A DNA stretch of 64,000 nt from Actinacidiphila fildesensis (GCF_042652185.1 NZ_JBHSIX010000006.1); one strand, 5' to 3'; numbered from the stretch's first letter, positions 25,899 through 34,798 are shown. Numbers and translations: made by a program. Notes: a model not told the origin generated them from the sequence alone.

Positions 25899-26030
25899 AT
25901 GGCCGACACGACGGAACAGACCCCGGCTCAGGGGGAGCGACCGGAGAGCCCGGCGGTCTGGAGTACGCCCGAGTACACGGTCGTCGAGACCGCGCTCGAA
26001 GTGACCGCCTACTCGCTCGCCACTCGCTGA
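25899..26030 (+). CDS. pqqA: PQQ precursor peptide PqqA
   Basis: A 43-residue precursor whose Glu and Tyr become pyrroloquinoline quinone. The essential ExxxY pair is Glu34 and Tyr38 in LEVTAY, near the C-terminus as expected. The peptide is longer than the usual 22-30 residues because of an acidic, Pro-rich N-terminal extension. ATG 25899 follows GGAAGGACGG. It begins the pqqABCDE operon, with pqqB starting 10 bp later. The 199-bp upstream gap contains CTG-rich inverted repeats (about 25803-25829). Confidence 0.9.
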   Translation: MADTTEQTPAQGERPESPAVWSTPEYTVVETALEVTAYSLATR

Positions 26031-26040
26031 GTCCGCCGCC

Positions 26041-26934
26041 GTGCTGCTGCGGGTACTCGGTACCGCGGCGGGCGGCGGCGTCCCCCAGTGGAACTGCGCG
26101 TGCCCCGGGTGCTCCGGGGCACGCCGCCACCCGGGGTGGCGCCGCCGCCACGCGTCGCTCGCGGTCCGCGCGGCCACCGGCCGCTGGTACATCGTCAACG
26201 CGACCCCCGACATCGGCGATCAGATCGAGGACTGCCCGGAGCTGCGCCCCGGACCCGGCGCGCGGCAGTCGCCGGTCGCCGGACTCGTCCTCACCGACGC
26301 CGAACTCGACCACACCCTCGGCCTCGCCCGGCTCCGTGAGGCCGGCGGACTGCAGGTGGTGTCGACCGCGCCCGTACGACGGGCCCTCCTGACGAAGCTG
26401 CGCCTGGGCGAGGTGCTCACGCCGTACACCGCTCTGGAATGGCGGGAGTTGGGGACCGGCGCGGAGCCGCTGGCCGCCGGCTCGGACGTGGACATCGATG
26501 CCATCCCGGTGTCCGGGAAGCGGCCGCGCTACGCCGCCGACAGTGCTCCCGACGCCGCCTGGGTCGTCGCGCTCCGGCTGCGCGACCGCGCCACCGGCGC
26601 CTCCGCCGTCTACGCCCCCGCCCTCGCCGACTGGCCCGACGCTCTCCAGCGGGCCGCCGCCGCAGCCGACTGCGTCATCGTCGACGGCACCTTCTGGGAC
26701 GACGAGGAGCCCCGCCGCACCGGTATCTCGGAGCGCACCGCCACCGGCATGGGACATCTGCCGATCGACGGCCCGCACGGCACCTCGGAACGCCTCGCCG
26801 GCCTGCCGGGACGCCGCCTGTACACCCACCTCAACAACACCAACCCCCTCGTGGATCCGGCCGCGCCGCAGCACAAGCTGCTGGCCGGGCTGGGCATCGA
26901 GGTGGCCTCCGACGGGATGGTGATCGAGCTATGA
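26041..26934 (+). CDS. pqqB: PQQ biosynthesis protein PqqB
   Basis: A 297-residue metallo-beta-lactamase-fold protein, probably an iron-dependent hydroxylase acting on the excised Glu-Tyr intermediate. The N-terminal GTAAGGGVPQWNCACPGCSG holds the characteristic CxCxxC zinc site. LTDAELDHTLGL and LYTHLNNTNPLV are the metal-site segments; here the usual HxHxDH loop is DAELDH as in other PqqB. The start is GTG 26041, 10 bp after pqqA and without a clear ribosome site. It overlaps pqqC by 4 bp. Confidence 0.92.
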   Translation: MLLRVLGTAAGGGVPQWNCACPGCSGARRHPGWRRRHASLAVRAATGRWYIVNATPDIGDQIEDCPELRPGPGARQSPVAGLVLTDAELDHTLGLARLREAGGLQVVSTAPVRRALLTKLRLGEVLTPYTALEWRELGTGAEPLAAGSDVDIDAIPVSGKRPRYAADSAPDAAWVVALRLRDRATGASAVYAPALADWPDALQRAAAAADCVIVDGTFWDDEEPRRTGISERTATGMGHLPIDGPHGTSERLAGLPGRRLYTHLNNTNPLVDPAAPQHKLLAGLGIEVASDGMVIEL

Positions 26935-27674
26935 CGTCAGCGCCCACGACAGCAGCGGGGCCGCCCGCAACGCCCACGGACTCCGCCATCGACGCCGGGC
27001 CCTGGAGCCCGGCCGCATTCGAGGCACGGCTGCGCGCGGTGGGGGAGGAGCGGTACCACGACCGCCACCCCTTCAACCTGCGGATGCACGAAGGAAAGCT
27101 CAGCCAGGACGAGTTGCGCCGCTGGATCGCCAACCGCTTCCACTACCAGCGGCACATCCCCGTCAAGGACGCCCTGATCACGGCGAAGTTCGACACCCCC
27201 GCACTGCGGCGGATGTGGCTGCGCCGTATCCAGGACCACGACGGCGCGCGGGACGGCGAGGGCGGCATCGAACGCTGGCTCCGCCTCGGCGAGGCCGCGG
27301 GACTCGACCGTGAGGAACTGCTCTCCGGCGCCACGGTGCTGCCCGGGGTACGCCTCGCGGTCGACGGGTACGTCAACTTCTGCCGGCTGCGCCCAGCGCT
27401 CGAAGCCGTCGCGGCCTCGCTCACCGAACTGTCCGCCCCCGACCTGATGCGCACCCGCATCGACGCCTTCGAACGGCACTACCGCTGGATCGAACCGGAC
27501 GGGCTGCACTACTTCCGCACCCGCGTCCCGCAGGGCCGCCGGGACAGCGGGGAGGCGCTCGATCTGGTGTTGCGCTGGGCCCGCACCCGGGACGACCAGG
27601 AGCGCGCGGTGGCCGCGCTCGGCTTCAAGTGCGATGTGCTGTGGGCACTGCTCGACGCCGTGGACCACGCATGA
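26931..27674 (+). CDS. pqqC: PQQ synthase PqqC
   Basis: A 247-residue cofactor-less oxidase that closes and oxidises the last intermediate to PQQ. The core starts RYHDRHPFNLRMHEGKLSQD, with RFHYQRHIPVKDALI and the conserved tail GFKCDVLWALLDAVD. About 25 extra Pro/Thr residues precede the core. ATG 26931 overlaps the pqqB stop (ATGA), so translation is coupled. A much longer upstream reading in the same frame is only a shadow of pqqB. Confidence 0.93.
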   Translation: MTSAPTTAAGPPATPTDSAIDAGPWSPAAFEARLRAVGEERYHDRHPFNLRMHEGKLSQDELRRWIANRFHYQRHIPVKDALITAKFDTPALRRMWLRRIQDHDGARDGEGGIERWLRLGEAAGLDREELLSGATVLPGVRLAVDGYVNFCRLRPALEAVAASLTELSAPDLMRTRIDAFERHYRWIEPDGLHYFRTRVPQGRRDSGEALDLVLRWARTRDDQERAVAALGFKCDVLWALLDAVDHA

Positions 27675-27943
27675 CGACCGCCACGAGCGACGACTGGCGT
27701 CCCGCCCTGGCCCCCGCCATCCTGCTGCGCCGCGACCGGGTCCGCTCGACGGACCTGCTGGTGCTGCCCGAGCGGGTCGTCGTGCTGAGCGGCCGGGCGG
27801 GCGCCATCGTCCGGCTCTGCGACGGCGGCCACAGCGTTCCGCAGATCGTCGGTGAACTCTCCGCATGCTTCCCCGGCGCACCCGTGGCCACGGACGTACC
27901 CGTATTCCTCGACCGGCTGCGGGCGGAGGGCTGGCTGCGATGA
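27671..27943 (+). CDS. pqqD: PQQ peptide chaperone PqqD
   Basis: A 90-residue RRE-fold chaperone that presents PqqA to PqqE. It matches the family with RPALAPAILLRRDRVRSTDL, LVLPERVVVLSGRAGAIVRL and CDGGHSVPQIVGEL. ATG 27671 overlaps the pqqC stop by 4 bp and the gene overlaps pqqE by 4 bp. It is a separate gene, not fused to pqqC or pqqE as in some bacteria. Confidence 0.92.
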   Translation: MTTATSDDWRPALAPAILLRRDRVRSTDLLVLPERVVVLSGRAGAIVRLCDGGHSVPQIVGELSACFPGAPVATDVPVFLDRLRAEGWLR

Positions 27944-29112
27944 CCACCCCTGCCGTCCCCGCCGGATCCGGGACGTCCGAACCCGAGGTGCCGCGCCCCT
28001 GGGCGCTGCTCGCCGAACTCACCCACGCCTGTCCGCTGCACTGCCCTTACTGCTCCAACCCCCTGGAACTGAAGGCCCGTTCGCAGGAGCTGGCGACCGG
28101 GGACTGGCACGACCTGATGCGCCAGGCCGGTGACTTCGGCGTCGTGCACACCCACCTGTCCGGCGGCGAGCCGCTGCTGCGGCCCGATCTGGAGGAGATC
28201 GTCACCGCCGCCGAATCCGCCGGTATCTACACGCAGTTGGTCACCAGCGGCACCGGCCTCGACCAGGCCCGGCTCGGCGCGCTGACCGCGGCCGGGCTGC
28301 GCAGCGTCCAGCTGTCCGTGCAGCACGCGGACCCCGCGGCCTCGGACCGGATCGCCGGCAGACGCTCCTTCGCCGCGAAGGAACGGGCGGCCGCGCTGGT
28401 ACGCGCCGCCGGACTGCCGCTCGGCCTGAACGTCGTTCTGCACCGTGACAACCTGGACGCCCTGGACGCCATCGTCGAACTGGGCCTGGCCTGGGGTGTC
28501 GACCGGATCGAACTCGCCAACGCCCAGTTCTACGGGTGGGGCCTGCTCAACCGTGCCGCGCTGCTGCCCGCCCACGAGCAGCTGGCTGTCGCGCGGGACG
28601 CGGTCGACCGGTGGCGTACCCGGCTCGGCGGCCACCCCGACCTGGTGTGGGTGGTGCCCGACTACTTCGACGGCGTCGCCAAACCCTGTATGGGCGGTTG
28701 GGGCGCGGTCTCGCTGACCGTCTCTCCCGACGGCACCGTCCTGCCGTGCCCGGCCGCCGCCACGCTGCCCGGCCTGGACGCGCCGAACATCCGTGACCAC
28801 ACCCTGGAGTGGATCTGGGACCGGTCCCCGGCCTTCAACCGCTACCGGGGCACCGCGTGGATGAGCGACACCTGCCGGTCCTGCTCCCGCCGGGACGAGG
28901 ACTTCGGCGGGTGCCGGTGCCAGGCCTTCGCCCTGACGGGCGACGCCGCCCGCACGGATCCGGCCTGTGGTCTCTCCCCGGACCACGGCCTGGTCCGCGC
29001 GTTCGTCCGGGAGGGCGGAGCCGACGGACCGCTCCCGTACGTCTACCGGTATCCCGGGCGGGCGGCGACGGGACAGCCCGATCGCGAGGGGGTCAGTCGG
29101 TCCGGCCGGTGA
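27940..29112 (+). CDS. pqqE: Radical SAM PqqA cross-linking enzyme PqqE
   Basis: A 390-residue radical SAM enzyme that forms the carbon-carbon bond between Glu and Tyr of PqqA. The SAM cluster motif is Cys31, Cys35, Cys38 in CPLHCPYC. A SPASM domain fills the C-terminal third, with cysteines in CMGGWG, CPAAATLPG, CRSCSRRDEDFGGCRCQAF and CGLSPDHG. ATG 27940 overlaps the pqqD stop (ATGA). The final 20 bp overlap the 3' end of the convergent LysE gene. No PqqF-type protease lies in the window, so PqqA processing must use a protease encoded elsewhere. Confidence 0.93.
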   Translation: MTTPAVPAGSGTSEPEVPRPWALLAELTHACPLHCPYCSNPLELKARSQELATGDWHDLMRQAGDFGVVHTHLSGGEPLLRPDLEEIVTAAESAGIYTQLVTSGTGLDQARLGALTAAGLRSVQLSVQHADPAASDRIAGRRSFAAKERAAALVRAAGLPLGLNVVLHRDNLDALDAIVELGLAWGVDRIELANAQFYGWGLLNRAALLPAHEQLAVARDAVDRWRTRLGGHPDLVWVVPDYFDGVAKPCMGGWGAVSLTVSPDGTVLPCPAAATLPGLDAPNIRDHTLEWIWDRSPAFNRYRGTAWMSDTCRSCSRRDEDFGGCRCQAFALTGDAARTDPACGLSPDHGLVRAFVREGGADGPLPYVYRYPGRAATGQPDREGVSRSGR

Positions 29113-29734
29113 CCGCGACCGTGACGCCGAGGCCGATCATCGCCAGCCCGCCGGTGCCGCCGATCGCCGCCAGCCGGCGCGGGGAGCGCGCGAACCAGGT
29201 GCGGGCGGCGGAGGCGGTGAGGGCCCAGAGACTGTCGAAGACCAGCGCGGTCAGGCTGAACACCATGCCCAGGATCAGCAGCTGCAGATGGATCCGGCCC
29301 GCGGACCGGTCCACGAACTGCGGGAGCACGGCGGCGAAGAACACCATTGTCTTGGGGTTCGTCACACCGACCACGAACCCCTCCCACAGGGTCCGCAGCC
29401 CGCCGTGGGCGGCGGTGCCGGGGACGTTCTGCTCCATCGTCAGGTCACCGCGGTGCCGCAGCGCCTTCACCCCGAGGAACACCAGATACCCGGCGCCGCC
29501 CAGCTTCAGTGCCAGGAACACCGCCGCGGAGCCCGCCACGAGCGAGCCGAGCCCGAGCGACACCGCCACGACCAGGACGTAGGAGCCCACCGTGTTGCCG
29601 AGCACGCTCTCCAGGGCCGTGCGGCGGCCGTGCGCGAGGGCCCGGCCGAGGACGAACAGCACGCTGGGGCCCGGTATCAGAACCAGCAGCAGGGACATCG
29701 CGGCGAAGGCCAGCAGGCGGTCGGTCGGGACCAT
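29093..29734 (-). CDS. LysE/RhtB-family exporter
   Basis: A 213-residue membrane exporter with about six segments. The family N-terminus is AAMSLLLVLIPGPSVLFVLG, followed by RALAHGRRTALESVLGNTVG, and GVTNPKTMVFFAAVLPQF is the central signature. Such proteins export amino acids or their analogues; the substrate is unknown. ATG 29734 is chosen because GGAGG lies 8 nt upstream, while the earlier GTG/ATG codons at 29743-29737 are too close to or overlap that site. It is convergent with pqqE, overlapping by 20 bp. Confidence 0.85.
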   Translation of the reverse strand: MVPTDRLLAFAAMSLLLVLIPGPSVLFVLGRALAHGRRTALESVLGNTVGSYVLVVAVSLGLGSLVAGSAAVFLALKLGGAGYLVFLGVKALRHRGDLTMEQNVPGTAAHGGLRTLWEGFVVGVTNPKTMVFFAAVLPQFVDRSAGRIHLQLLILGMVFSLTALVFDSLWALTASAARTWFARSPRRLAAIGGTGGLAMIGLGVTVAVTGRTD

Positions 29735-29754
29735 CACCATCACCTCCGTGGCCG

Positions 29755-30621
29755 TCAGGGCAGCATCCCTGCCCGGCGCGCGGACACTACCGCCTCCAGC
29801 CGGGTGTGAGCACCCAGTTTTCGCATCGCGGAGCGCAGATAGCTCTTGACGGTCTCCGGCCGCAGTCCAAGCCGCCGCGCGGCGGCCGCGTTCGTCGCGC
29901 CCGAGGACACCGCGGCGAGCACATCGATCTCACGCGGTGCCAGCGGCGGGACCGGCACCGCCGGTCGCGGCAGTGGATCGAGGCCCGCGTCGTCCCGCCC
30001 CGCCGCCCCCGACGCGGCGGCGATCCGCCCGCAGGCGGTCAGCAGCGCCTGCCGCAGCCGGGGGTCGGTGATCCGCGGGGCGAGGGCGCGCAGCTCGCCG
30101 TGCGCCTCGCGGACCTCCTCCCAGGCCCGGGGGTCGACGGAGACCGGCTGGTGGAAGACGGCCAGCAGCCGGTGGGCCTCGTCGCGGACCGCGAGGGACT
30201 GCTCCAGCTCCCGCGCCGCGTCCACGGCGGCCGTCAGCGGGCGGTCGCCGAGCGTCATGGGCTGGCGCAGCGCACCGTACAGCACCCCGCGGACCCTGCT
30301 GCGGACGACCACCGGCACCGCCAGGACCGACCGCAGACCCTCGGCCGCGACGGCCTGGTCGTACTCATGGCTGATCACCCGCGACGCGTGGTAATCGGTG
30401 ACGGCGAACGGCCGGGCCATGGCGATGGTCTTGCCGCCCAGACCGTTGCCCGGGGTGATCGCCAGGGTGCGCAGGGCGGACGTCTCCGTGCCCGAGAGCT
30501 CCGAGATCCGCAGCTGCCGGCCGCCCGACAGCAGCCCCCCGAAGGCGACCGGCAGTCCGCCGGACCGCCGCATGCGCAGCAGGGCCGCCCGTACGTCAAC
30601 GGCTTCGCCGGATTCGGTCAC
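29755..30621 (-). CDS. LuxR-type regulator with GAF-like sensor domain
   Basis: A 288-residue regulator. The N-terminal GAF-like domain (about residues 10-160) contains ITPGNGLGGKTIAMARPFAV and LAVPVVVRSRVRGVLYGALR. A LuxR helix-turn-helix lies at about residues 225-285, starting PLAPREIDVLAAVSSGATNA and with LGLRPETVKSYLRSAMRKLG. GTG 30621 has AGGAG 6 nt upstream; GTG 30627 overlaps that site. It is divergent from two acyl-CoA synthetase genes across 97 bp and probably controls them. Related regulators in actinobacteria sit beside acyl-CoA ligase genes. Confidence 0.82.
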   Translation of the reverse strand: MTESGEAVDVRAALLRMRRSGGLPVAFGGLLSGGRQLRISELSGTETSALRTLAITPGNGLGGKTIAMARPFAVTDYHASRVISHEYDQAVAAEGLRSVLAVPVVVRSRVRGVLYGALRQPMTLGDRPLTAAVDAARELEQSLAVRDEAHRLLAVFHQPVSVDPRAWEEVREAHGELRALAPRITDPRLRQALLTACGRIAAASGAAGRDDAGLDPLPRPAVPVPPLAPREIDVLAAVSSGATNAAAARRLGLRPETVKSYLRSAMRKLGAHTRLEAVVSARRAGMLP

Positions 30622-30718
30622 GGTCACTCCTTCAGCCCGACACCCCCGTCCGGGGGTGGTGAGACCCGGGTCACTGGATGGACGATGCTACTCAGCGGTC
30701 AGGCACTGAGGAGGACAC

Positions 30719-32416
30719 ATGGCGGTGACCGGTGGGACGACCGGAGCGACCGAGGGGCCGACCGGGGAGTTCCGGGCGGCCCGCGACTTCCTGCTGCGGC
30801 ACCGCGAGGAGTACGCGACGGCCTACGCGGGCTTCCGCTGGCCGGAGCCCGAGTACTTCAACTGGGCGCTGGACTGGTTCGACCGGATCGCCGAGGACAA
30901 CGACCGAACCGCGCTGTGGATCGTGGAGGAGGACGGCTCCGAAGGCGTCTTCTCCTTCGCGGAGCTGGCCGACCGGTCGAACCGTGTCGCCAACCACCTC
31001 AGGGGCCTGGGCGTGCGGGCCGGTGACCGGATCGTCGTGATGCTCGGCAACCAGGTCGAGCTGTGGGAGACCGCGCTCGCCGCCATGAAGCTGCGCGCCG
31101 TCGTCATCCCCGCCACCCCACTGCTCGGGCCGGCCGACCTGGCGGACCGGATCGAGCGCGGCGGCGCCAGGCATGTCGTGGTGCGGGCCGGGGACACCGC
31201 CAAGTTCGACGGGGTGCCGGGGGAGTACACCCGTATCGTCGTCGGCGGCGAGGCCCTGGACTGGCACCCGTACGAGGAGGCGTACGCGAGCCCCGCCTCG
31301 TTCGCGCCGGACGGCCCCACCCGGTCCGCCGACCCGCTGATGCTCTACTTCACCTCCGGCACCACCGCCCGGCCCAAGCTCGTCGAGCAGACCCACCTCT
31401 CGTACCCCGTCGGGCATCTGGCCACCATGTACTGGATCGGCCTGCAGCCCGGGGACGTGCACCTCAACATCTCCTCGCCGGGCTGGGCCAAGCACGCCTG
31501 GAGCAATCTCTTCGCGCCGTGGAACGCCGAGGCGACGGTGTTCATCCACAACTACACGCGCTTCGACGCGGCCCGGCTGATGGCGGAGATGGACCGCTGC
31601 GGGGTCACCAGCTTCTGCGCCCCGCCGACCGTGTGGCGGATGCTGATCCAGGCGGACCTGAGCGCGCTGCGCACCCCGCCGCGCGAGGTGGTCGCGGCGG
31701 GCGAGCCGCTGAACCCCGAGGTCATCGAGCACGTCCGCCGGTCCTGGGGCGTCACCATCCGGGACGGCTTCGGCCAGACCGAGACGGCGGTGCAGGTGGC
31801 CAACAGCCCCGGCCAGCCGCTGAAGACCGGCTCGATGGGCCGACCGTGCCCCGGCTACGTGGTGGTGCTCGTCGACCCGGTCACCGGCAAGCCGGGCGAC
31901 GAGGGCGAGATCTGCCTGGACCTCGCGCACCGCCCGGTGGGGCTGATGACCGGCTACGCGGGTGACCCGGAGCGCACCGCGGAGGCGATGGCGGGCGGCT
32001 ACTACCGCACCGGCGACATCGGTTCGCGGGACGCCGACGGCTACATCACGTACGTCGGCCGCTCCGATGACGTTTTCAAGGCCTCCGACTACAAGATCTC
32101 CCCGTTCGAGCTGGAGAGCGTGCTGCTGGAGCACGAGGCGGTCGCCGAGGCCGCCGTCGTCCCGGCGCCGGACCCGCTGCGGCTCGCCGTACCGAAGGCG
32201 TACATCGTGCTCGCCGCCGGCTGGGAGCCGGGCGCGGAGACCGCGAAGGCGATCTTCGCGCACTCCCGCGCGGCGCTCGCCCCGTACAAGCGCGTCCGCC
32301 GCCTGGAGTTCGCGGAGCTGCCCAAGACCGTCTCCGGCAAGATCCGCCGTATCGAGCTGCGCGAGGCCACCGCCCGGGACGGCAGTGCCGAGTACCGCGA
32401 GGAGGACCACCGATGA
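30719..32416 (+). CDS. Acyl-CoA synthetase (AMP-forming)
   Basis: A 565-residue ANL-superfamily ligase. The P-loop is LMLYFTSGTTARPKLVEQTH; DGFGQTETAV is the A5 motif, YRTGDIGSRDADGYITYVGR the A7/A8 motif, and SGKIRRIEL holds the catalytic Lys of the C-terminal domain. It activates a carboxylate to an acyl-adenylate and then to a CoA thioester. The N-terminus (YATAYAGFRWPEPEYFNWAL) is like medium-chain acyl-CoA synthetases of the MACS group, so fatty or aromatic acids are the likely substrates. ATG 30719 has GGAGG upstream. It overlaps the next ligase gene by 4 bp. Confidence 0.85.
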   Translation: MAVTGGTTGATEGPTGEFRAARDFLLRHREEYATAYAGFRWPEPEYFNWALDWFDRIAEDNDRTALWIVEEDGSEGVFSFAELADRSNRVANHLRGLGVRAGDRIVVMLGNQVELWETALAAMKLRAVVIPATPLLGPADLADRIERGGARHVVVRAGDTAKFDGVPGEYTRIVVGGEALDWHPYEEAYASPASFAPDGPTRSADPLMLYFTSGTTARPKLVEQTHLSYPVGHLATMYWIGLQPGDVHLNISSPGWAKHAWSNLFAPWNAEATVFIHNYTRFDAARLMAEMDRCGVTSFCAPPTVWRMLIQADLSALRTPPREVVAAGEPLNPEVIEHVRRSWGVTIRDGFGQTETAVQVANSPGQPLKTGSMGRPCPGYVVVLVDPVTGKPGDEGEICLDLAHRPVGLMTGYAGDPERTAEAMAGGYYRTGDIGSRDADGYITYVGRSDDVFKASDYKISPFELESVLLEHEAVAEAAVVPAPDPLRLAVPKAYIVLAAGWEPGAETAKAIFAHSRAALAPYKRVRRLEFAELPKTVSGKIRRIELREATARDGSAEYREEDHR

Positions 32417-34161
32417 CCGGGACAGGACCGGCCGAAGCGACGGCCGCGAACGAGCCGCCCGAACCGTCCTCTGCCGAACCGTCCTCTGCTGAACCATCCT
32501 CTGCCGAACCATCCTCTGCCGAACCGTCCTACGCGAGCGGCACCGGCAGCACCCCGCTGCTCGGCGACACCATCGGCCGCAACCTGGACCGGGCCGTCGC
32601 GGCGTTTCCCGGCCGCGAGGCGCTGGTCGACGTGCCGACCGGCCGCCGCTGGACCTACACCGAGTTCGGCCGGGCCGTCGACGAGGTGGCGCTGGGGCTG
32701 GCGGCCAAGGGCGTGGCCCGCGGCGACCGCGTCGGCATCTGGGCGGTGAACTGCCCGGAGTGGGTGCTCGTCCAGTACGCGACCGCGCGGCTCGGCGCCG
32801 TCATGGTCAACATTAACCCGGCCTACCGGGTGCACGAGCTGGAGTTCGTCCTCCAGCAGGCCGGAATCGGGGTGCTGATCGCCTCGACCGCGTACAAGGC
32901 CAGCGACTACCGGGCGATGACGGAGCAGGTACGCGGCGGCTGTCCGCTGCTGCGCGAGGTCGTGTACATCGGCGACCCGGGCTGGGACGAACTGGTGGCG
33001 GGCGGGGCGCGGCTGCCGGCCGGGCACCTGGCCGCGTGCGAGGCGGCGAACAGTTGCGACGACCCGGTCAACATCCAGTACACCTCGGGCACCACCGGCT
33101 TCCCCAAGGGCGCGACGCTCTCGCACCACAACATCCTCAACAACGGGTACTTCGTCGGCGAGATGATCGGCTACACCGAGCACGACCGGGTGTGCCTGCC
33201 GGTGCCCTTCTACCACTGCTTCGGCATGGTGATGGGCAATCTGGGCGCCACCAGCCACGGCGCCTGCATCGTCATCCCGGCCCCCGCCTTCGACCCGGTC
33301 GCCACCCTGCACGCGGTCGAACGGGAGCGCTGCACCTCGCTCTACGGCGTGCCGACGATGTTCATCGCCGAACTGGACCTGCCGGACTTCGCGACCTTCG
33401 ACCTGTCCTCGCTGCGCACCGGGATCATGGCCGGATCGCCCTGCCCGGTCGAGGTGATGAAGCGCGTGGTCGCCGAGATGCACATGGCGGAGGTGTCCAT
33501 CGCCTACGGCATGACGGAGACCTCGCCCGTCTCCACCCAGACCCGGCGCGAGGACGACCTGGAGCGCCGCACCGCCACCGTCGGCCGCGTCATGCCGCAC
33601 CTCGAGGTGAAGGTCGCCGATCCGGCGACCGGTGCGACGGTGCCGCGCGGTACGGCGGGCGAGCTGTGCACCCGCGGCTATTCGGTGATGCTGGGCTACT
33701 GGGAGGAGCCGGAGCGGACCGCCGAGGCGGTCGACGCCGCGCGCTGGATGCACACCGGCGACCTCGCCGTGATGCGTCCCGACGGCTATCTGTCCATCGT
33801 CGGCCGGATCAAGGACATGATCATCCGCGGTGGGGAGAACGTCTATCCGCGGGAGATCGAGGAGTTCCTGTACACCCACCCCAAGATCGCCGATGTGCAG
33901 GTCGTCGGGGTGCCGGACGAGCGGTACGGCGAAGAGATCCTGGCCTGCGTCATCCTCCGCGACCCCGCGGACCCGCTCACCCTGGAGGAGCTCGGCGGCT
34001 TCTGCCGCGGACAGCTCGCGCACTACAAGATCCCGCGCCGGCTGCGCCTCGTGGACGCCTTCCCGATGACGGTCAGCGGCAAGATCCGCAAGATCGAACT
34101 GCGGGAGGACGCGATCCGGGAGATGTCATCCGTAGTGGGCGGCGAGGCCCCGCCCCAGTAG
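32413..34161 (+). CDS. Fatty acyl-CoA ligase (FadD-like)
   Basis: A 582-residue AMP-binding ligase. The P-loop is YTSGTTGFPKGATLSHHNIL, YGMTETSPVSTQTRREDDLE is the A5 region, and MHTGDLAVMRPDGYLSIVGR with KDMIIRGGENVYPREIEEFL belong to the C-terminal hinge. SGKIRKIEL has the catalytic Lys. Residues about 17-41 are five tandem EPSSA-type repeats absent from normal relatives. ATG 32413 overlaps the previous stop (ATGA). The last 36 bp overlap the convergent TetR gene. Two coexpressed ligases from different branches suggest stepwise use of two acid substrates, but no oxidation genes follow. Confidence 0.85.
   Translation: MTGTGPAEATAANEPPEPSSAEPSSAEPSSAEPSSAEPSYASGTGSTPLLGDTIGRNLDRAVAAFPGREALVDVPTGRRWTYTEFGRAVDEVALGLAAKGVARGDRVGIWAVNCPEWVLVQYATARLGAVMVNINPAYRVHELEFVLQQAGIGVLIASTAYKASDYRAMTEQVRGGCPLLREVVYIGDPGWDELVAGGARLPAGHLAACEAANSCDDPVNIQYTSGTTGFPKGATLSHHNILNNGYFVGEMIGYTEHDRVCLPVPFYHCFGMVMGNLGATSHGACIVIPAPAFDPVATLHAVERERCTSLYGVPTMFIAELDLPDFATFDLSSLRTGIMAGSPCPVEVMKRVVAEMHMAEVSIAYGMTETSPVSTQTRREDDLERRTATVGRVMPHLEVKVADPATGATVPRGTAGELCTRGYSVMLGYWEEPERTAEAVDAARWMHTGDLAVMRPDGYLSIVGRIKDMIIRGGENVYPREIEEFLYTHPKIADVQVVGVPDERYGEEILACVILRDPADPLTLEELGGFCRGQLAHYKIPRRLRLVDAFPMTVSGKIRKIELREDAIREMSSVVGGEAPPQ
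32461..32535 (+). repeat. In-frame 15-bp tandem repeat encoding EPSSA
   Basis: Four units GAACCRTCCTCTGCY start at 32461, 32476, 32491 and 32506, and a fifth, diverged unit (GAACCGTCCTACGCG) starts at 32521. They encode EPSSA x4 then EPSYA near the N-terminus of the FadD-like ligase. The period is a multiple of 3, so copy-number change would keep the frame. Confidence 0.9.
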
Positions 34162-34788
34162 TCCGAAGGCCTGGTCGAGCTCCGCGACCGCCTCGGGATA
34201 CACCTCGTCGGCGCTGCGCCCGTCCGACAGCTTCCGCCAGTTGGCGAGGGCGACGACCTGGCGCACGGAGATGATCTGCGCCGCCGCGAGGCGGGGCAGC
34301 AGGTCGCCGGGCGCGGCCGACGAAGCCTCCCGCAGTGCTCCGGTCAGCGCCTCCTGGTCGCGGACGGTGTACTCCGCCAGCCGTGCCACCAGGCCGGGCG
34401 CCGAGTAGAGCAGCGCGAGATACGCCAGCACCTCTGGGGTGTCGTTGAGCCCGGTGACCGGATCACGGGCGTCGAGGCCCGCCGCGCAGTGCCGGTGCAG
34501 CGCGGTGAGCGGTGCCTGGTCCGCGGGGCGGTCGCGCACCACCCGGGCGAACTCGCCCTCGTGGTCGGCGAACCGGTGCAGCGCCAGATCCTCCTTGGTG
34601 GGGAAGTACCGGAAGAGCGTCGGCTTGGACACCTCGGCAGCGGCGGCGATCTCGGCGACCGGCACCTGGTCGAAGCCGTGCCGGAGGAACAGTGCGATGG
34701 CGGCGTCCGAGATGGCCTGCCGGGTCCTGGCCTTCTTCAGTTCCCGCAGTCCGCCCGTTGGTCCTGGCCGGTTCTCCATGGCGCTCAT
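34126..34788 (-). CDS. TetR-family repressor
   Basis: A 220-residue regulator. The TetR helix-turn-helix (about residues 18-65) has ARTRQAISDAAIALFLRHGF and VSKPTLFRYFPTKEDLALHR, with a helical ligand domain after it. ATG 34788 has no strong ribosome site. It is divergent from an FAD monooxygenase gene across 110 bp with repeated GGTTGCAT elements, the normal layout for a repressor and its target. It tail-overlaps the FadD-like gene by 36 bp. Confidence 0.88.
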   Translation of the reverse strand: MSAMENRPGPTGGLRELKKARTRQAISDAAIALFLRHGFDQVPVAEIAAAAEVSKPTLFRYFPTKEDLALHRFADHEGEFARVVRDRPADQAPLTALHRHCAAGLDARDPVTGLNDTPEVLAYLALLYSAPGLVARLAEYTVRDQEALTGALREASSAAPGDLLPRLAAAQIISVRQVVALANWRKLSDGRSADEVYPEAVAELDQAFGLLGRGLAAHYG

Positions 34789-34798
34789 CGTAGCCGAA

